DNA from: Gorsachius magnificus
Lineage: Eukaryota; Chordata; Aves; Pelecaniformes; Ardeidae
Reading direction: 5' to 3'
DNA length: 64,000 nt
Assembly (NCBI GenBank): GCA_034008185.1
Contig: CM067084.1
Location: forward strand, 12,295,385 to 12,359,384
Made by a program: the position numbers and the translations under genes. Below the pieces are notes generated by a model that saw only the letters and a list, made by a program, of their open reading frames with translations, was not told where the DNA came from and ran no database searches. The stretch's first letter is position 1, and every line of letters starts with the position of its first letter. Below, piece by piece: positions 1-12,784 of this stretch.

Positions 1-3000
1 TGAAACTCTACTGATGTATCCACATTAATGGATGCTTCTATTATCAGCTTATGACAAAGATGTAAGGAAAGTCTTAAGCTGATGTGATTGCAACCTATTT
101 GCTGTAATGTTCCACCTTACAGTTGTATATCTTCATTAGAGGTGCATCTCCATGCATTGTATTGTAATTAAATGGATGTACAGTTCTGCAGAGCTCAGAA
201 GTCCTCTATCTGATCTGAGTTGTGAAGCATAGCAGATTGGCAATGAATAAAAGAGAAGTATGGATAATTTCAGTATTCACCTGATTCAGCTCTTCATGTT
301 GAAGACGACTCAGTGTTCACACCACCAGTTTACTTATTCCTGTTTAAAAAAAAAAAAAAACCACCACAAAAACTAGCTAAATTAGAAGTTTGTTTAGAAC
401 CAACATACTGGGAACACATGCAAAAACCACAGAAACCCTCTCTGGCTATCCCAAAGGGACTGTCCCTCAAAGTTTAGAATTTTGATATAGCTCTTATCTC
501 CACAGTATTTGGACATCATTATACAATGATAGTTATCCTCCCAGCTTCACAGTGAGATAGGGAAGTAATAGTGTTTTATAGATACTAAGTGGCAAGAATA
601 TTAAAAAAGTAATCCATAAAAGGTATTTTACTTTCTACTGACCATTTGTATTACCATGCCATATCCCCATGAGTAGAACTTATCACCAATACAGGATACT
701 ATACAGCCAAAGGAATGCACAAATAAATGCACAAGCGATGCTCAAATTCCCTCCTAGCCATTGCACCCATAAACTGAGCCAGAACAGTTGTGCTTTTTTC
801 CTCAATAGTTGTCAAATGTGGCAATACAATTTGACTCAAAAAATTTGTCTCTGAGGAAATAATTTTATGTTTTGGGAAGATTTGCCTACTTTCCTAACAG
901 CTTACTTGTCACTATGCACTTTTTTTACATTTCATTGCCAGACAGCATGGCAGCTTGCCATGAAATTAGGACATACCAGTCTCCTGCTCACCACACACTT
1001 TGGCAATGCTGCCATAGTCACAGAGCTTCTAAGCTCCCTAGCAACTAGGAAAATCATCTCATAGCTGTCACAATGTCATTGCTCTCAGGTTCCCTGGATC
1101 CTAACTCTTTTAATTTGGATATTTAGTGGGAACGGAACGCTGCTGAAATTAATTATCTCAGCAATTAAATTCAATGCAAATGTTCTGATCTGGGCTTTTG
1201 GAATTTTTATTTCCCCTAAAAGTATAAACTATATTGTATAAGCAAAATTAATTCCTCCTTTAAAGAGAATTAATTACAATATCCAGCCATTGGCAAACCC
1301 AAGAAAAGTCAAATGTTCTGGCATGTCAGTATTTTCATCTCTGAATTAGGAGATGAAAAATGTCTTTCAAAATTTTATAAATATTTTATTTAAAAGTATT
1401 GCATAAAAAATATCACTCAAAAACTCTTGCCATTTATGATGTAGGTGTTATGCACCTTGAGATGAAGAGCAATGGGATGCATGCACAGGAGTCTAGAAAA
1501 GGGTTTAAAGGAACACTAATGGTATCAAGCAAGAAGTCTGCAGCACAAGGACAGGTTGAGAACCACAATAGTTAAATTTCCTCTATTTTTAAGAGTTACG
1601 TTTTTCTAATTTTTATTACTCTAATTTAGTTAGACTTAGCTTTAAGAGTAGCAGTATTCAATGTATTTTGTCATGTGGAATTTACAGGAAAAAAGAGAAC
1701 CTCATCATAACTGCATGAGACTACAAGATCATCAGCACAGCAGTAACAGCAAATATTTTGCTAATGTCCAAGTGAAACAAGAAAAGCATTCTAATTATGC
1801 TATTTTAATGATTTGTCAGCTGTGTTCCTGGATCTGAGTGCATGTTAATAGCATGGATAGTTAGCTGAGAATTTTACCTATCAATAAGGAATGGCTTTTA
1901 ATAAGGGACAAATAATCAAAATATAAAGATTAATTCATCCATCCCATCATCAACTTATTAGATGTGCTTTCTGAGATCCAACAACTTATTTTGATTTTTT
2001 TAATGGGGTTTTTTTTTGAGCAACAGATATTCATTACGTCTTGATGACCTGAGATGAAAACACTACATCCTGTATATTAAGATACAGGGAAGTACGAGCA
2101 TGATTTTTTTCTTGTCTTTAGTAAGCATCCAAAAGTGTCAGCACCGATTTCATCAAGTGTCCGGCATTTTACAAAAAAAAACCCCAAACCCCTTTGTTGG
2201 GGTATTGGTATTTGTATAGTATTTGGTAGATATGCACATGAGTCATCTGATTAAACAGTGATAAGCCATCTAGTGAGTGACACATATTACCAGATAACTT
2301 TGAAATGAAAGAAAACACCCCCAAACTTTATGAAGAGCCATCTGTATTTCCTCAAGCTCTCTCTCTCTCTGGCATTCTGCTTACTGTTTATTGTTACCCA
2401 GGCCTAACTGTAGTGGGACTGGAAGTACAAATGCCAAAATACTATAGCTGAAACCTACTGGAAAACAGAACATACAGAAGTGTCATAATAAAATTCTCAT
2501 TTGTCTCCTGAGATTCTCAGGCAAGTTCTGCAGAAAAGGCACAAAAAGAACTGCGAAATGTTCATATTTTAAGATAATAAAAAAAAAATGACGTCACTAC
2601 CAAGCATACACTGAGTCATCCCTCACTCATTTTTATGCGACAATTCTGCTGCTCTGAAGCCTATTTCAGCCAAGATTCAGGATAACTTTTTCTCTTGCAG
2701 TAGGCAGGATCATTTTCTCAAATATCTCCAGAAGTATATATGCAAGGTGTGTATCTCCATCCTCCTGAGGGCAGAAACCACAAACAAATTCAATTTTTAC
2801 ATAAGTACCTAAATAGTTAGAAGAACAAATTACCTAGTAAACATATTGTTACTAATAAATGAATGGGGGTTATGTTTTACCAAATTCTTTTAAGCGTTAG
2901 GTTTCACTACTATTCTTACATGGGCTTCACAATTAACAGCTTCAGTTTCTACTATTAGAGGCCAAAAACTGTCTGAGATGGGTTTCAGAAAAAAAAAGAA

Positions 3001-3305
3001 AAAAACAAACAAGCGAACAACCCCCCCCAAAGCAGTCAATACCTCCTCAAATGCAATAGCTGGATTGCCTATTTTTATACAGCAATCACTAAGGTGTGCA
3101 CTTCTATAAGGAAAGAAACTGTTCCTCAGAGATTTACCCTGGGCAAGGAACGATCACAGGCTCCCTAAAAAACATGTCAGAACTCATTAAGCAGGAGGCT
3201 CATAAATACCAACAGATTATTCCAGCCTATAAACTAACTATAAAGTTACAATACTAAAAGCAAATTATTTCTACGGGCTTTAAATCAGGTATTAATGGTG
3301 TGTAT
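1..3305. other. AT-rich non-coding stretch, no gene seen
   Basis: I see no supportable gene, RNA gene or interspersed repeat here. Open frames are about 60 codons or shorter with no recognisable domain. Homopolymer A and T runs are common, for example near 345-360 and 2580. This is typical avian intergenic or intronic DNA. Conserved non-coding elements could be present but cannot be recognised without an alignment. Confidence 0.6.
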
Positions 3306-3350
3306 CCAGATCCTCAGGAGGTGTAAACCAGTGTAGCTCCATTGGCTTCA
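3306..3350. repeat. Relic of an ancient palindromic amniote repeat
   Basis: The segment reads as one half of a motif I know from reptile and bird genomes: a 'gatcctca..ggtgtaaa' block followed by 'tagctccattg'. In better-preserved copies the motif is continued by its own reverse complement. Here only the left half is clear and the right half has decayed. Such palindromes are usually old non-autonomous DNA-transposon remnants, but I cannot name the family. The call is by recognition only. Confidence 0.45.
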
Positions 3351-4306
3351 ACACAGAAAGACACTGATCTGCTCGAAAGAATCCCCCTTTGGGGAGCTGT
3401 TTCTGAGTTGCGAGATTTGTATCCAGCTCTTTGTTTTTATTCTTTCACATTCCTCTATACATTCATCAAATTTTACACAGAACCAAATTAAACCCTTTGA
3501 GAATGAGCTCCATGCAGAAATAATTTAAAAGCCCAGAAATGTCAATTAAAATAATGTAAAACATTCATAAATTGAAAACAAAACTACCATTATTGGCCAA
3601 TAAATTAGACAATGTAGAATTATACCACCAAGGATTTAAGTTAGAAAACCAAAAGCAAACAAGTAGTTCAATGAAACCGTAGAACTGGAACTAATGAAGC
3701 CTGTCCTCTGATTTGTGCCCCGTGGCAGGATGCTTTTTCAGTCAAGAAAGGTGTGGGCGCATACTGAAGCTTTTCCTGCAATAGACTCACTTATAAGATC
3801 TGTCTTCTGTAAGGATTTGCTGAAATATCTAATAACAGGAGCTCGCCGGCTTTCCTCTCACCCGAGGCATTTTTATCAGGTGTAGCCTAAGTACCTATTT
3901 TCATTAATGTGTAAGAGTTAGCTGTCCCTGGAAACTCTCTACTTCTATCAAGTCAAGGGAACTCATCAGCCAGGTATAAAACCAGGATAGTTCTGAGTGT
4001 TTTTTCACAGGAAGTACCCCCCCGATCCCAAATATACATGAAATTGAGCAAGCAAAAATACAAAGAACTATATACTCTTACAGAAGCTATACCTTATATG
4101 CTTTTATCTTCTCATACCTGTTAATCAAAACAGATATTATTCACATCTGGATATTTTCTGACTTTTGAACATTAGTGGGTGTTGCCTAATACAGAAAACA
4201 AAGCAAAACTTCACACTTGTACTGATACTGTGACAGGTTGTAGCAGTGGATGCATTTCAGCTTACGGATTATGAGCACTTATTGATTCCTGCAAGAACCT
4301 CGCAGT

Positions 4307-4311
4307 ATAGG
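4307..4311. repeat. Target-site duplication, left copy (ATAGG)
   Basis: This 5-bp direct repeat is identical to 5431-5435 and directly abuts the TG...CA ends of the LTR. It shows the LTR arose by retroviral integration and has not been rearranged at its edges. Confidence 0.8.
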
Positions 4312-4455
4312 TGTATTGGGTTTCTGTGGCAAGGTCTTGGTAGTGGGGGGGCTACAGGGGTGGCTTCTGTGAGAAGCTGCTAGAAGTATTCCCTGTGTCC
4401 GCTGCTGGCCAAGGCCAAGCCAATCAGCAACAGTGGAAGCACCTCTGTGATAACA

Positions 4456-4463
4456 TATTTAAG
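4456..4463 (+). promoter_or_regulatory. TATA-like box of the 1.1-kb LTR
   Basis: TATTTAAG lies about 145 bp into the LTR and 36 bp downstream of a CCAAT motif (4420-4424), an arrangement expected for the U3 promoter of a retroviral LTR. A second TATTTAAG occurs at 5185-5192, just after a long G run, and could be a repeat of the motif or chance. Promoter activity is inferred from layout only. Confidence 0.45.
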
Positions 4464-4921
4464 AAGGGAAAAAAAACCCCATCTGCGGCTCAGTAGCCGG
4501 AGAGAGAAGAGAAGTGAGAGGATGCGAGAGAAAACAGCCCTGCAGACACCAAGGTCAGTGAAGAAGGAGGGGAGGAGGTGCTCCAGGCGCCGGAGCAGAG
4601 ATTCCCCTGCAGCCCGTGGTGAAGACCATGGTGGGGCAGGCTGTCCCCCTGCAGCCCATGGAGGTCCACGGTGGAGCAGATCTCCACCTGTAGCCCATGG
4701 AGGACCCCACGCTGGAGCGGGTGGATGCCTGAAGGGAGGAGGCTGTGATCCCGTGGGAAGCCTGCACCAGATCAGGTTCCTGGCAAGCCATTGCGGACCC
4801 ATGGGGGGAGGAGCCCACGCCGAAGCAGGTTTGCGGGCAGAACTTGTGATCCTGCAGGGGACCCAATGCTGGAGCAGTCTGCTCCTGAGGGACTGCACCC
4901 CGTGGAAGTTATGGACCCACG

Positions 4922-5011
4922 CTGGAGCAGTTCATGGAGAACTGTAGCCTGTGGGAAGGACTCACATTGGAGAAGTTCATGGAGGACTGTCTCCCGTGAG
5001 TGGGACCCCAC
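4922..5011 (+). repeat. Diverged 45-bp tandem repeat inside the LTR
   Basis: Two adjacent blocks of about 45 bp begin at 4922 and 4967. Each has a 'tggag.agttcatggag.actgt' core followed by a '.ccgtg/.cctgtg' segment. Looser versions of the same unit (a 'gtagcccatggagga' core) recur upstream from about 4606 to 4730. The middle of the LTR therefore grew by tandem duplication and then diverged. Confidence 0.5.
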
Positions 5012-5238
5012 ACATGAGCAGGGGAAGAGTCCTCTCCCTAGGGAAGAAGAAGCGGCAGAGACGACGTGTGATGAACTGACCTCAACCCCCATTCCTGTCC
5101 CCCTGCGCCGCTGGGGGGAGTGTGTAGAGGAGCTGGGAGTGAAGTTGTGCCCAGAAAGAAGGGGGGCGGGGGGGGGGGGGAAGGTATTTAAGATCTAGCA
5201 GTTTTTCTCCTCTCCTTCTCTGATTTTGATTGATTGAT

Positions 5239-5244
5239 AATAAA
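5239..5244 (+). terminator. Polyadenylation signal AATAAA of the LTR
   Basis: AATAAA lies about 190 bp before the LTR 3' end, where an R-region polyadenylation signal is expected. It is the only such hexamer noted in this part of the LTR. Confidence 0.5.
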
Positions 5245-5430
5245 TTAATTCTTTCTTTCAAGTGGAGTCTGTTTTGCCCATGATGGTAACTGATAAAATG
5301 ATGTCTCCCTGTCCTTATCTCGACCCACAAGCCCTTTTGATTTACTTTTTCTCTCCTCTGTCTGGTTAGAGGGGAGTGATAGAGTGGCTTTGGTGGGCCC
5401 CTGGTATCCAGCCCGGGTTAAACCATGACA

Positions 5431-5435
5431 ATAGG
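5431..5435. repeat. Target-site duplication, right copy (ATAGG)
   Basis: Right partner of 4307-4311, directly after the terminal CA of the LTR. Confidence 0.8.
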
Positions 5436-8400
5436 TGGAGGCCAAGTCTACCTTTGGTGGTTTACTAGTCACAGGCAAAGCTTGAAGGCTGATGTAGACA
5501 GCAGGATTTTGATCAAAAAGCATAAAAATAGCATTGAACTATCACGCGTTCATATCACTTTGGCTGTTAATTTCTGAAAACGTTCATGCATTTATAGTAC
5601 ATGACAGCTGGATGAACTTGTTAGTATATGTATGTCATTAATTATTCATTTCTAATTAATTATACTGAAGATTTTGCTTCTTGTACTGTTGTTCATTATA
5701 TAAACTAACCGTTTTATAGTTATTCAACTGATGCAAAATCTCAAATGAAGGTGGTTAATACGTTGCACTAATAAGACTGGTACACCTCAGCTGAAAGGAA
5801 AAGTGCTTTGATAGGCACAGTGCGCTGGCTGATAAGAAGTCTCTGATAAATCTGCACTATTGATCGTGTTCTGAAAGTACCTACATGAGCTTTAAATGCT
5901 TAAATTGTACTTGTGATCCCCACTGCCAAAAATGCAGCTATTTCAGAAATAATTTCTTACTTTTTTTAGTAATCCTTGTAGCTCAAGTATTACACCAGCT
6001 TGGTAGTTACCCTGAACATGTATCTATTCATATAGCCCAGAAATTGTCTAGAGCTATTACTAATCTAGGAATTATAGACAATGGTACAATAGTTATTAGC
6101 AAATATTCATTATTCCCATGGTAACTTCAGTATATTCAAAAGCATTTCTATCATTAAATAAAATATAGTCTCAAGTTAATATGGCTCTTTTCCAAAGAAA
6201 GAAAATGGAAATAATAGAGAGAAAATGGACGTATTACATAATTTAAACTACTCAATTTCTCTGTATGTCAACTGATGGCTTTAAGCATGCTGCAAGCTAC
6301 CCAAAAGACCTCTACTACAAATTAGAAGAGGATTATCTCAGTGCAGAACAGCGAAGACTTACCAGTACAGCAGCACGCCAGACCTTCAGCAACAACTACA
6401 CTTGAAATGGCAAAAAGCTCTGCTACCTAGTATGCACAAAAAGAATATAAGTGAATTGACAAAGAAGTGTTTCTTACATTTCTTTCATATGTTGATCAAG
6501 CAAAAGGATATCCAATGCAGTATTTCGCAAGAAAAAGAAGAGAACAGGTTGCGGTTGATTATTTCCCCTATTTTGTGGGTGCCCCTAGAAGGCTGTTCTG
6601 GAGTCTCTAGGAGCCCTACCTGGCAGACATCCCTGACTCAGTGCTGTGAAGCGCCTAGGTGCAAAGGAGTTGCGATCTTCAGGGGATTCAGACCCAAGAC
6701 TCACAGGGTTTTCTTTGCTCATCCTTCCATGTCAGTCTCCAACAGTACAGCATGAATAGAAGCCCAGGAACATAAATGCAAATCAAGAGTGGCAGAATTT
6801 AAGTGGTAATAAAGTAAATATCTCTAGCCTCCCCTTCACTCCCCAACAAAAAAGCAAACAAAGAAAAAATGCTCTTTAGTTTCCATAATACTTTTAATTA
6901 TTTTCCATAATGCTTTTACAACTCACTGAATTTTGGGTTCACAAGGGCTTTATCATCTCAGTAACTAATTTACTTAGCATAGTTTAGATAACTGATCCTT
7001 GCCTTTTTCTCTGTGTATCTATCCTGAAACTTATCTTGCAATCAACACTTCCAATTAGAAGATGATTGTAGAGCACTGTACTTCTATCATATGACACTTT
7101 ACCTCTGAGAAAACCAAGTTTCTATTCTCCCCTAAAGGTGCAGAATTTTGTTAGAAGCGTGGTTTTTATCTAGGGAGCAAAATATCCCAATTTATTAACC
7201 TCAATGGATGTTTTCATAGTCTCAAGATCTTTTTACGTTGACCTCATCAAAACTGGACATCAATAAGGTGTTGGAAGAATACTGTGGTACAATTTATCGT
7301 GGCAATGCCCCCAACTCCTCCCTCAGATATCCCCCTGGAGGCCCCAAGACAGCCCTCATCAGGGACCCCCCTCAAGGAATGCCTTCCAAACATCTAACTA
7401 AATCTTTTTCCTTAGAAAAAAAAAAAAACAAACATTAAAAATGAATAATTCACTTTTTTTTTTTTTGTATAATGAAGGTAAGGATTACGGGTTTTTTTAA
7501 AAAATGAGTCAATTATGATATTTGTAGGTATGTTTATGGACAAAGATTTTAATTTTGTCTATTACAAAGGCAATAACTAATATCCATCAGTAACTAATTT
7601 TTACTTTGTTATAAAAATCTTTGATCTTACAGCTCTCCCTGACAGCAGCTAAAGACTGTATCTCAAGTCTGAATCAGTATAGGGACTGTTAACATGGTTA
7701 GTTTACATAATGAGCAGCTATAGAGGATGCAAAAATCATCAGCATAATTACTTACAAATGAATAATTAATAGCTTGTATGCGAGTTAAGAGGTTCATCAG
7801 GGTGACACAAATTCATGAACATTTATGAGCAATTAATAACCAGAAAGTCAGTGATAGATGGGCCACGTAGAGTACACAGAATCTTCAAATGGAAAAAAAT
7901 CACTTTTCCAAGCCATGAGGTTGCCAACGGTGTGCATCAGAGTGGTGGAAGGCTAAGCTTCAGGGACGAGGTGCCTACTGCGGGGCACTGGAGGATCCTG
8001 GTACTTGCACATTAATAGTTCATTTGTAAGAATCCAGCAGTGACATCAACCTTCCAAGAGCAAAATTGGTCTTAACGATTGACATGCTTTAGGGAATGAA
8101 GTCAAAATAGAGGAGAAGGGAGAAATGGACAAAGGGAGAACAGCAAAACATGGCTTTCTTCAGAATTTATCAATGTTCAAAACTAACAAGTTCTGAACCA
8201 CAGCACTGTAAATATCCTCTCTAATAGGTATAAGTAATAAAGGATCTAATGAGTTTTTCATTTCTACCCGAAGGTGACTAATCACAGCAAGAACAAAACT
8301 GAACTCCTGCAGTGCTATGTAAGGTTTGCTGCAAATGTTCTGGTTTCCTACATGTTCCTAATGTCCCACTGGGGGCACCTGAAGAATGAAATCCTGCTGA

Positions 8401-8751
8401 CTGTAATAAAAGTCTGTAAAATTATTAGATACTTAATGACAATATAAGGCAATGACAGCAGTTTAGCATTAACAATAATGTAGACCCTACCTGCAAAGCT
8501 CTACTGTAGCAGCTTTTGAATAATGTTGATGCTAAATTGCATCTAACATTATTAGACCTAGTAATGAGGTGAGGTTTTACTGGGCTTTAAGTGCAACCTT
8601 CTAGGGATTCAAAATTGCCATTATTTTTTAATCATTTTTAATAACAAAATCACCAAACAGTCACTAGGTAGGAAAGTTGTTTTAGCAAAGTTTTAATGAC
8701 TTATAGTTTCTCAGGGTTCGCGAAGCATAGAAGCGTAGCACACAAACTGCT
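5436..8751. other. AT-rich non-coding stretch, no gene seen
   Basis: No gene or interspersed repeat can be supported. Frames at 5885-6124 and 6402-6755 are open for 79 and 117 codons, but they lack motifs and show no splice or promoter context, so I treat them as chance. Poly-T and poly-A runs occur near 7420-7465. Confidence 0.55.
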
Positions 8752-8769
8752 GGGGCGGGTGGGGTGGGG
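8752..8769 (+). other. G-quadruplex-type motif followed by a short TG repeat
   Basis: Four runs of three or four guanines separated by single bases occur within 18 bp, followed by a short (TG)n tract at about 8772-8783. This satisfies the usual four-tract pattern for an intramolecular G-quadruplex. It stands out in otherwise AT-rich DNA, but nothing nearby identifies a promoter or exon. Confidence 0.5.
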
Positions 8770-8783
8770 TATGTGTGTGTGTG

Positions 8784-11700
8784 ACGGCTGTAAAGAGATG
8801 GTCAACTATTGAAAAAGAGGAGATGAAGGAACCCCCTATCTTTTATTTCACTGAGGCAAAAGTTAAACATGAGTAGGAAAGGAAGAGAGGATAGAGATGG
8901 CAGATTTCCAAATTAAAAGGATAAAGCAAAGAAGCCTCATGTCCATAGCTGGATACCTTCTAAGTAGCTTGATTTTCATCTGATGTATTAAATAATAATA
9001 GTTATCAATTAAAACCAGGCATTTGTCCTTTCCTGCAATAAAAGATCTTCTCTCTTAAATCACCCCCTCTCTTCTTTTTAAACTATTGACCTCATGAACA
9101 CCTTCTCATTCTCCTTTTTTCAAATCCCACCAAGTAGTTTCCAGTGAAATGCTTCAGAAGGTATTTTATGACTTCAGGAGTGCTAGCGAGAATGGAGGAT
9201 TTTTTGGGAAAAAGATGAGGGAAAAATTTGAGGCAAATTAAGAAGCTCTCGCAGGCTGTGACCTTCTCATGAGGACGCACACTTAAAATATTGGACCCAG
9301 GTTCCTACATGGCTTAAAGAAAATGAACTTGGATAAAAAAATCTGCCTCTATATCAGAGTCAGAATACCAGATAAATTGCCTAACCATTTTTTTTTTCTC
9401 TGATCAGAGAAGCAACTGGTTAAATTGGTTTTGTTCACCAGACACTGGATTACTGCCATTAAATTATTCCTGTATTTGCTCTTGTGACTACTTTAATATG
9501 CATTGGGTAGCATTTAATTAAGTAAAGTAAGTGTTCTTTATTATAATCTAAAATAAATATCCTTAAAAACAAAATATGCATTTTAAAAAGAAATAGAAGA
9601 ACTAGATGTATACAAGCATTTCTTCCCTCTTTTCTTTCCACATCATCCTCCTTCCCTCAAAAAAGAAAAGAATCCAAGAACAATCCAACAATCCTTCATC
9701 AAACAACTCTGGAAAAAACAAAACTTCTCTGGAAAAATGGCTTTATTTTGTTTTGCTACCCATGTGTAACAGCTTAAAGCTAAATAAAAGATTGTGGTTT
9801 GGGGGTTGATTTTTCTTTATTATTATTTTTAACAGAGGACAGATTATTGTATTTTGTAATTGCTGATTTACATTCATGTGATTTGATATGTTCTTATGGT
9901 TTCTTTATTCTGTACTATTTCCCTTTTAGAATGGCTTTTTTTTAAATTTATAATAGACTTTTCCCCATTCAGAAGGAAGAAGAAAAAAGTTGCAGTTGCT
10001 CTAATTTTTTATTGCAAAGCTTTAAATTTAGTAATTAACACAGTGGATAAACTTCATTCTTAATTTGCGTTTCTTTCATGGTTTTCAACAGTGAAACTCT
10101 CCTGCTGCCTCTGGCTGGAGAAATGCCTTCTGGACACATAGAATGAAACTACTGTGTATGACTCGGGCATAAAGCTGATTCTAGTAGACCTCTTGCAAGC
10201 TCTAGTTTAAGGGTTGTGAGAGAAATGGAGTGATTGAGCTAAGGTTTGAGCTTATAGAGTTTCCAGGCAGGGCCCAGTCTCTTATTTAAATTACACCACA
10301 AGCTATTTTGTCCCCAGACTTACCCTTCCTTTTTGCTGTACTTTCCCCTGGTCTGAGGTTTGGTGTTGTGTGCGGCAAAAGTGCACCAAGAGTCATAGGC
10401 AGCATGTCTCGATCGCTCCCTTGCCTCCCATGTCATTTATTCTTCGGGTAAAAATTACGCTCAACAAAATGTTTCTCTTTTTGGAGTTACACATGTTTTA
10501 ACATGCGCTGAACCTAAAATTTAAAAGGATGACAGCCTTAGACTCTGCTTCCCAGACTGAAGTCCCATAAACTTTACATTAAAAAAAATCATGATTGGAA
10601 TACAAGAAAAAGTACATAAAGTTTATAAAGCTTTTTCAGTTTTATGTCAGGCAAAGTTTTAACTTAGCGAAGTATTTGAGCAAAACATTGTGACATTTCT
10701 TTATGTGTCCATTTAAAAGGATAATATGAAAAATAGACTCAAGTTGTATTTTTAGCTGTTCTATTAAAATTTACTGATTAATTTATCTAATTGCTATTGA
10801 ACTTAAAGAAGAGCTTATTAAAAATACAGACTATCAAAATCAAAAGGTCATAACAGAAAGGTATATATTACAGTGCATACCATTCATCAAATTCTTGTTT
10901 AAAACTTGTTCATAAAAGATTATATTTAAAATTCATTCCTGCTTGTTTAAATATACACAGTGCTTTCATTTTCAGCAGGGTGATAATTTCTATAGGCTAT
11001 ATTACTGTGCAAAAATTTTTTAATCTTGGAATACCACTGAAGCAACAACTGCCATTAGGTACCAGTAGTATTTACCAGGCTAACATAAGTCAGCTTTCCC
11101 AAGCTGAACTGAACCAAACTCCAGCCAATAAAGGTACATAACAACAAATAAGAATTCATTCTAATGTAAATATCGCCGGAGTGTGAGATATAGTGGTAAT
11201 TCTTCTTAAGTCCTCTAAATCAGTTTTTAAATCATTAGGTTTGTCAAATAAAAGGAAAAGGTTCTATCAGTCACACCAGTGGAACTCCACAGACTGAGAA
11301 CAGCTCATCTTCATACATACCAGTGCAACAGGAAAATCAAATAAGAACCTGCTAATGTAGGAAACTACAACAAACGCTGGTATCTGAGGAAAGGAATATT
11401 TTAAATAATTATATTATTTTATTATTTTCTTTTCAGGATATTAAAAATAATAAATGAATACAAAAATTCATTAGAGAAAGGCAAATACCTTTTTTTTTTT
11501 TCATTTGATAGATGGGAAAGAAGATACAATGGTGCAATGATTTGCCAGAGAACAGAAGAGAATTCTCTTTGTGGTTTCAACACTATTTTTCATATGACTT
11601 CTTTACTAACCTACAATATCTTACCATTTCTGCCTAGTTTTCTAAAGGTAGATTAGGACAGCGTGGTGGTTTTGATTAATTTTGTCTAATTGGTTTGTTA

Positions 11701-12784
11701 ATGGACTGACGATTGAGTGCTATTAAAATATCACAATCAAATCCTGTGATTTGCCACAAGTAAATTCTAAACTGCTACTAAATCAAACTGTGTCAAGTCA
11801 CCCATTCATGACAAATTAACATAGTCAGCAGGATTCACAAATTCACTCGTGACAGACAGCAGTTTACTCAATCCGTGCCAAGACGAAGGGCACCTTTCCT
11901 GGGTAGAGTACATCTCCTCCAGAATCCCAACCAGCTTGCTCGAAGATAACGTAGGTTGCACTGCTTATTCTGTAGCAGTCGTTCATTAATATGGCTGGAC
12001 AACAAAGGTCGTGATACCCCGTACCTCAAAGAGGATTGGGTTTTGGGGGATCTCTGTGCAGCCATATAGCAGGAAAAGCAAACACATGCTTGGTTTTGGT
12101 TTCTGGCTCTTATTATGTCAGATTTATGCATCCTTCAGAATCCACTATTTTCTCTCCTGGAAAGTACTTGTGCAGAATGATCAAGTTACCTCTAAATCTT
12201 TTGAGAGTGAGTTCTCTAAAGCTCTCACATTAAGACATGTCTATTACCCACTGAATAATTCATAGATCTTTACTGAAACCTCCAACTTTTTAACAACCTT
12301 TTAAAAATTTGGTTGGCAGGAGCAAGCCCGGTGTTAGTGTTAATGTAACATTAACATTGTTAGTAATGCAACTAACAGTGTGTAATTACGACTACTGTGA
12401 TTAGTAAAGGGGAAGGGTACTGAAAGAAAAACTCAGCTTGTCATTTCTACTTGCTACCACCCTGATGAAACACCTTAGGGTGGTATCAGCCCCTTCTGCA
12501 AGGTATCTCTGTGGGAGTGCAGAATAAGGCATGTACCCAGGTTCAGCAGCTGCACTACCTTCAGCTACATATTGGCGCTCTCTGTGCTGGCAAACAGCAC
12601 AGGCCAGCGTGAAGCAGAGCACAAACACAGGAGATTCGCATAAAGATCACCCTGCATGTGAATAAATGGATAACATCGATGCGTGTATTGTCTGCCATTC
12701 CAAAGTCACGGCCTGCAGTCTTTCTGGCTGTATATAAAAGTAGTATTTTGTTTCAGTGGGTTTACATGTGGGTTTCATACCATT
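8784..12784. other. AT-rich non-coding stretch, no gene seen
   Basis: I find no supportable gene or recognisable repeat. Open frames are up to 87 codons and unremarkable. A small near-perfect inverted repeat occurs at 12339-12355: 8-bp arms around a single A, GTTAATGT/ACATTAAC. Confidence 0.55.

Larger units (their letters stand above)
4312..5430 (+). mobile_element. Solitary LTR of an endogenous retrovirus (ERVL-like), 1119 bp
   Basis: The element begins TGTATTGG and ends CATGACA, giving the usual TG...CA ends, and is flanked by a direct 5-bp duplication ATAGG (4307-4311 and 5431-5435). It carries CCAAT (4420-4424), a TATTTAAG box (4456-4463) and an AATAAA polyadenylation signal (5239-5244), so it reads on the plus strand. 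No internal retroviral sequence adjoins either side, so it is a solo LTR left by recombination between two LTRs. The 5-bp duplication and general architecture fit the ERVL class of birds; that assignment is inference. The long middle part is GC-rich and made of diverged tandem blocks. Open frames of up to 172 codons on both strands lie inside it; they overlap each other and look like by-products of GC-rich repeats. Confidence 0.85.

Noticed and set aside
4447..5198. Forward open frames of 166 and 135 codons as genes
   Set aside because: They lie wholly inside a solo LTR with target duplications, overlap frames on the other strand, and are made of diverged tandem DNA blocks.
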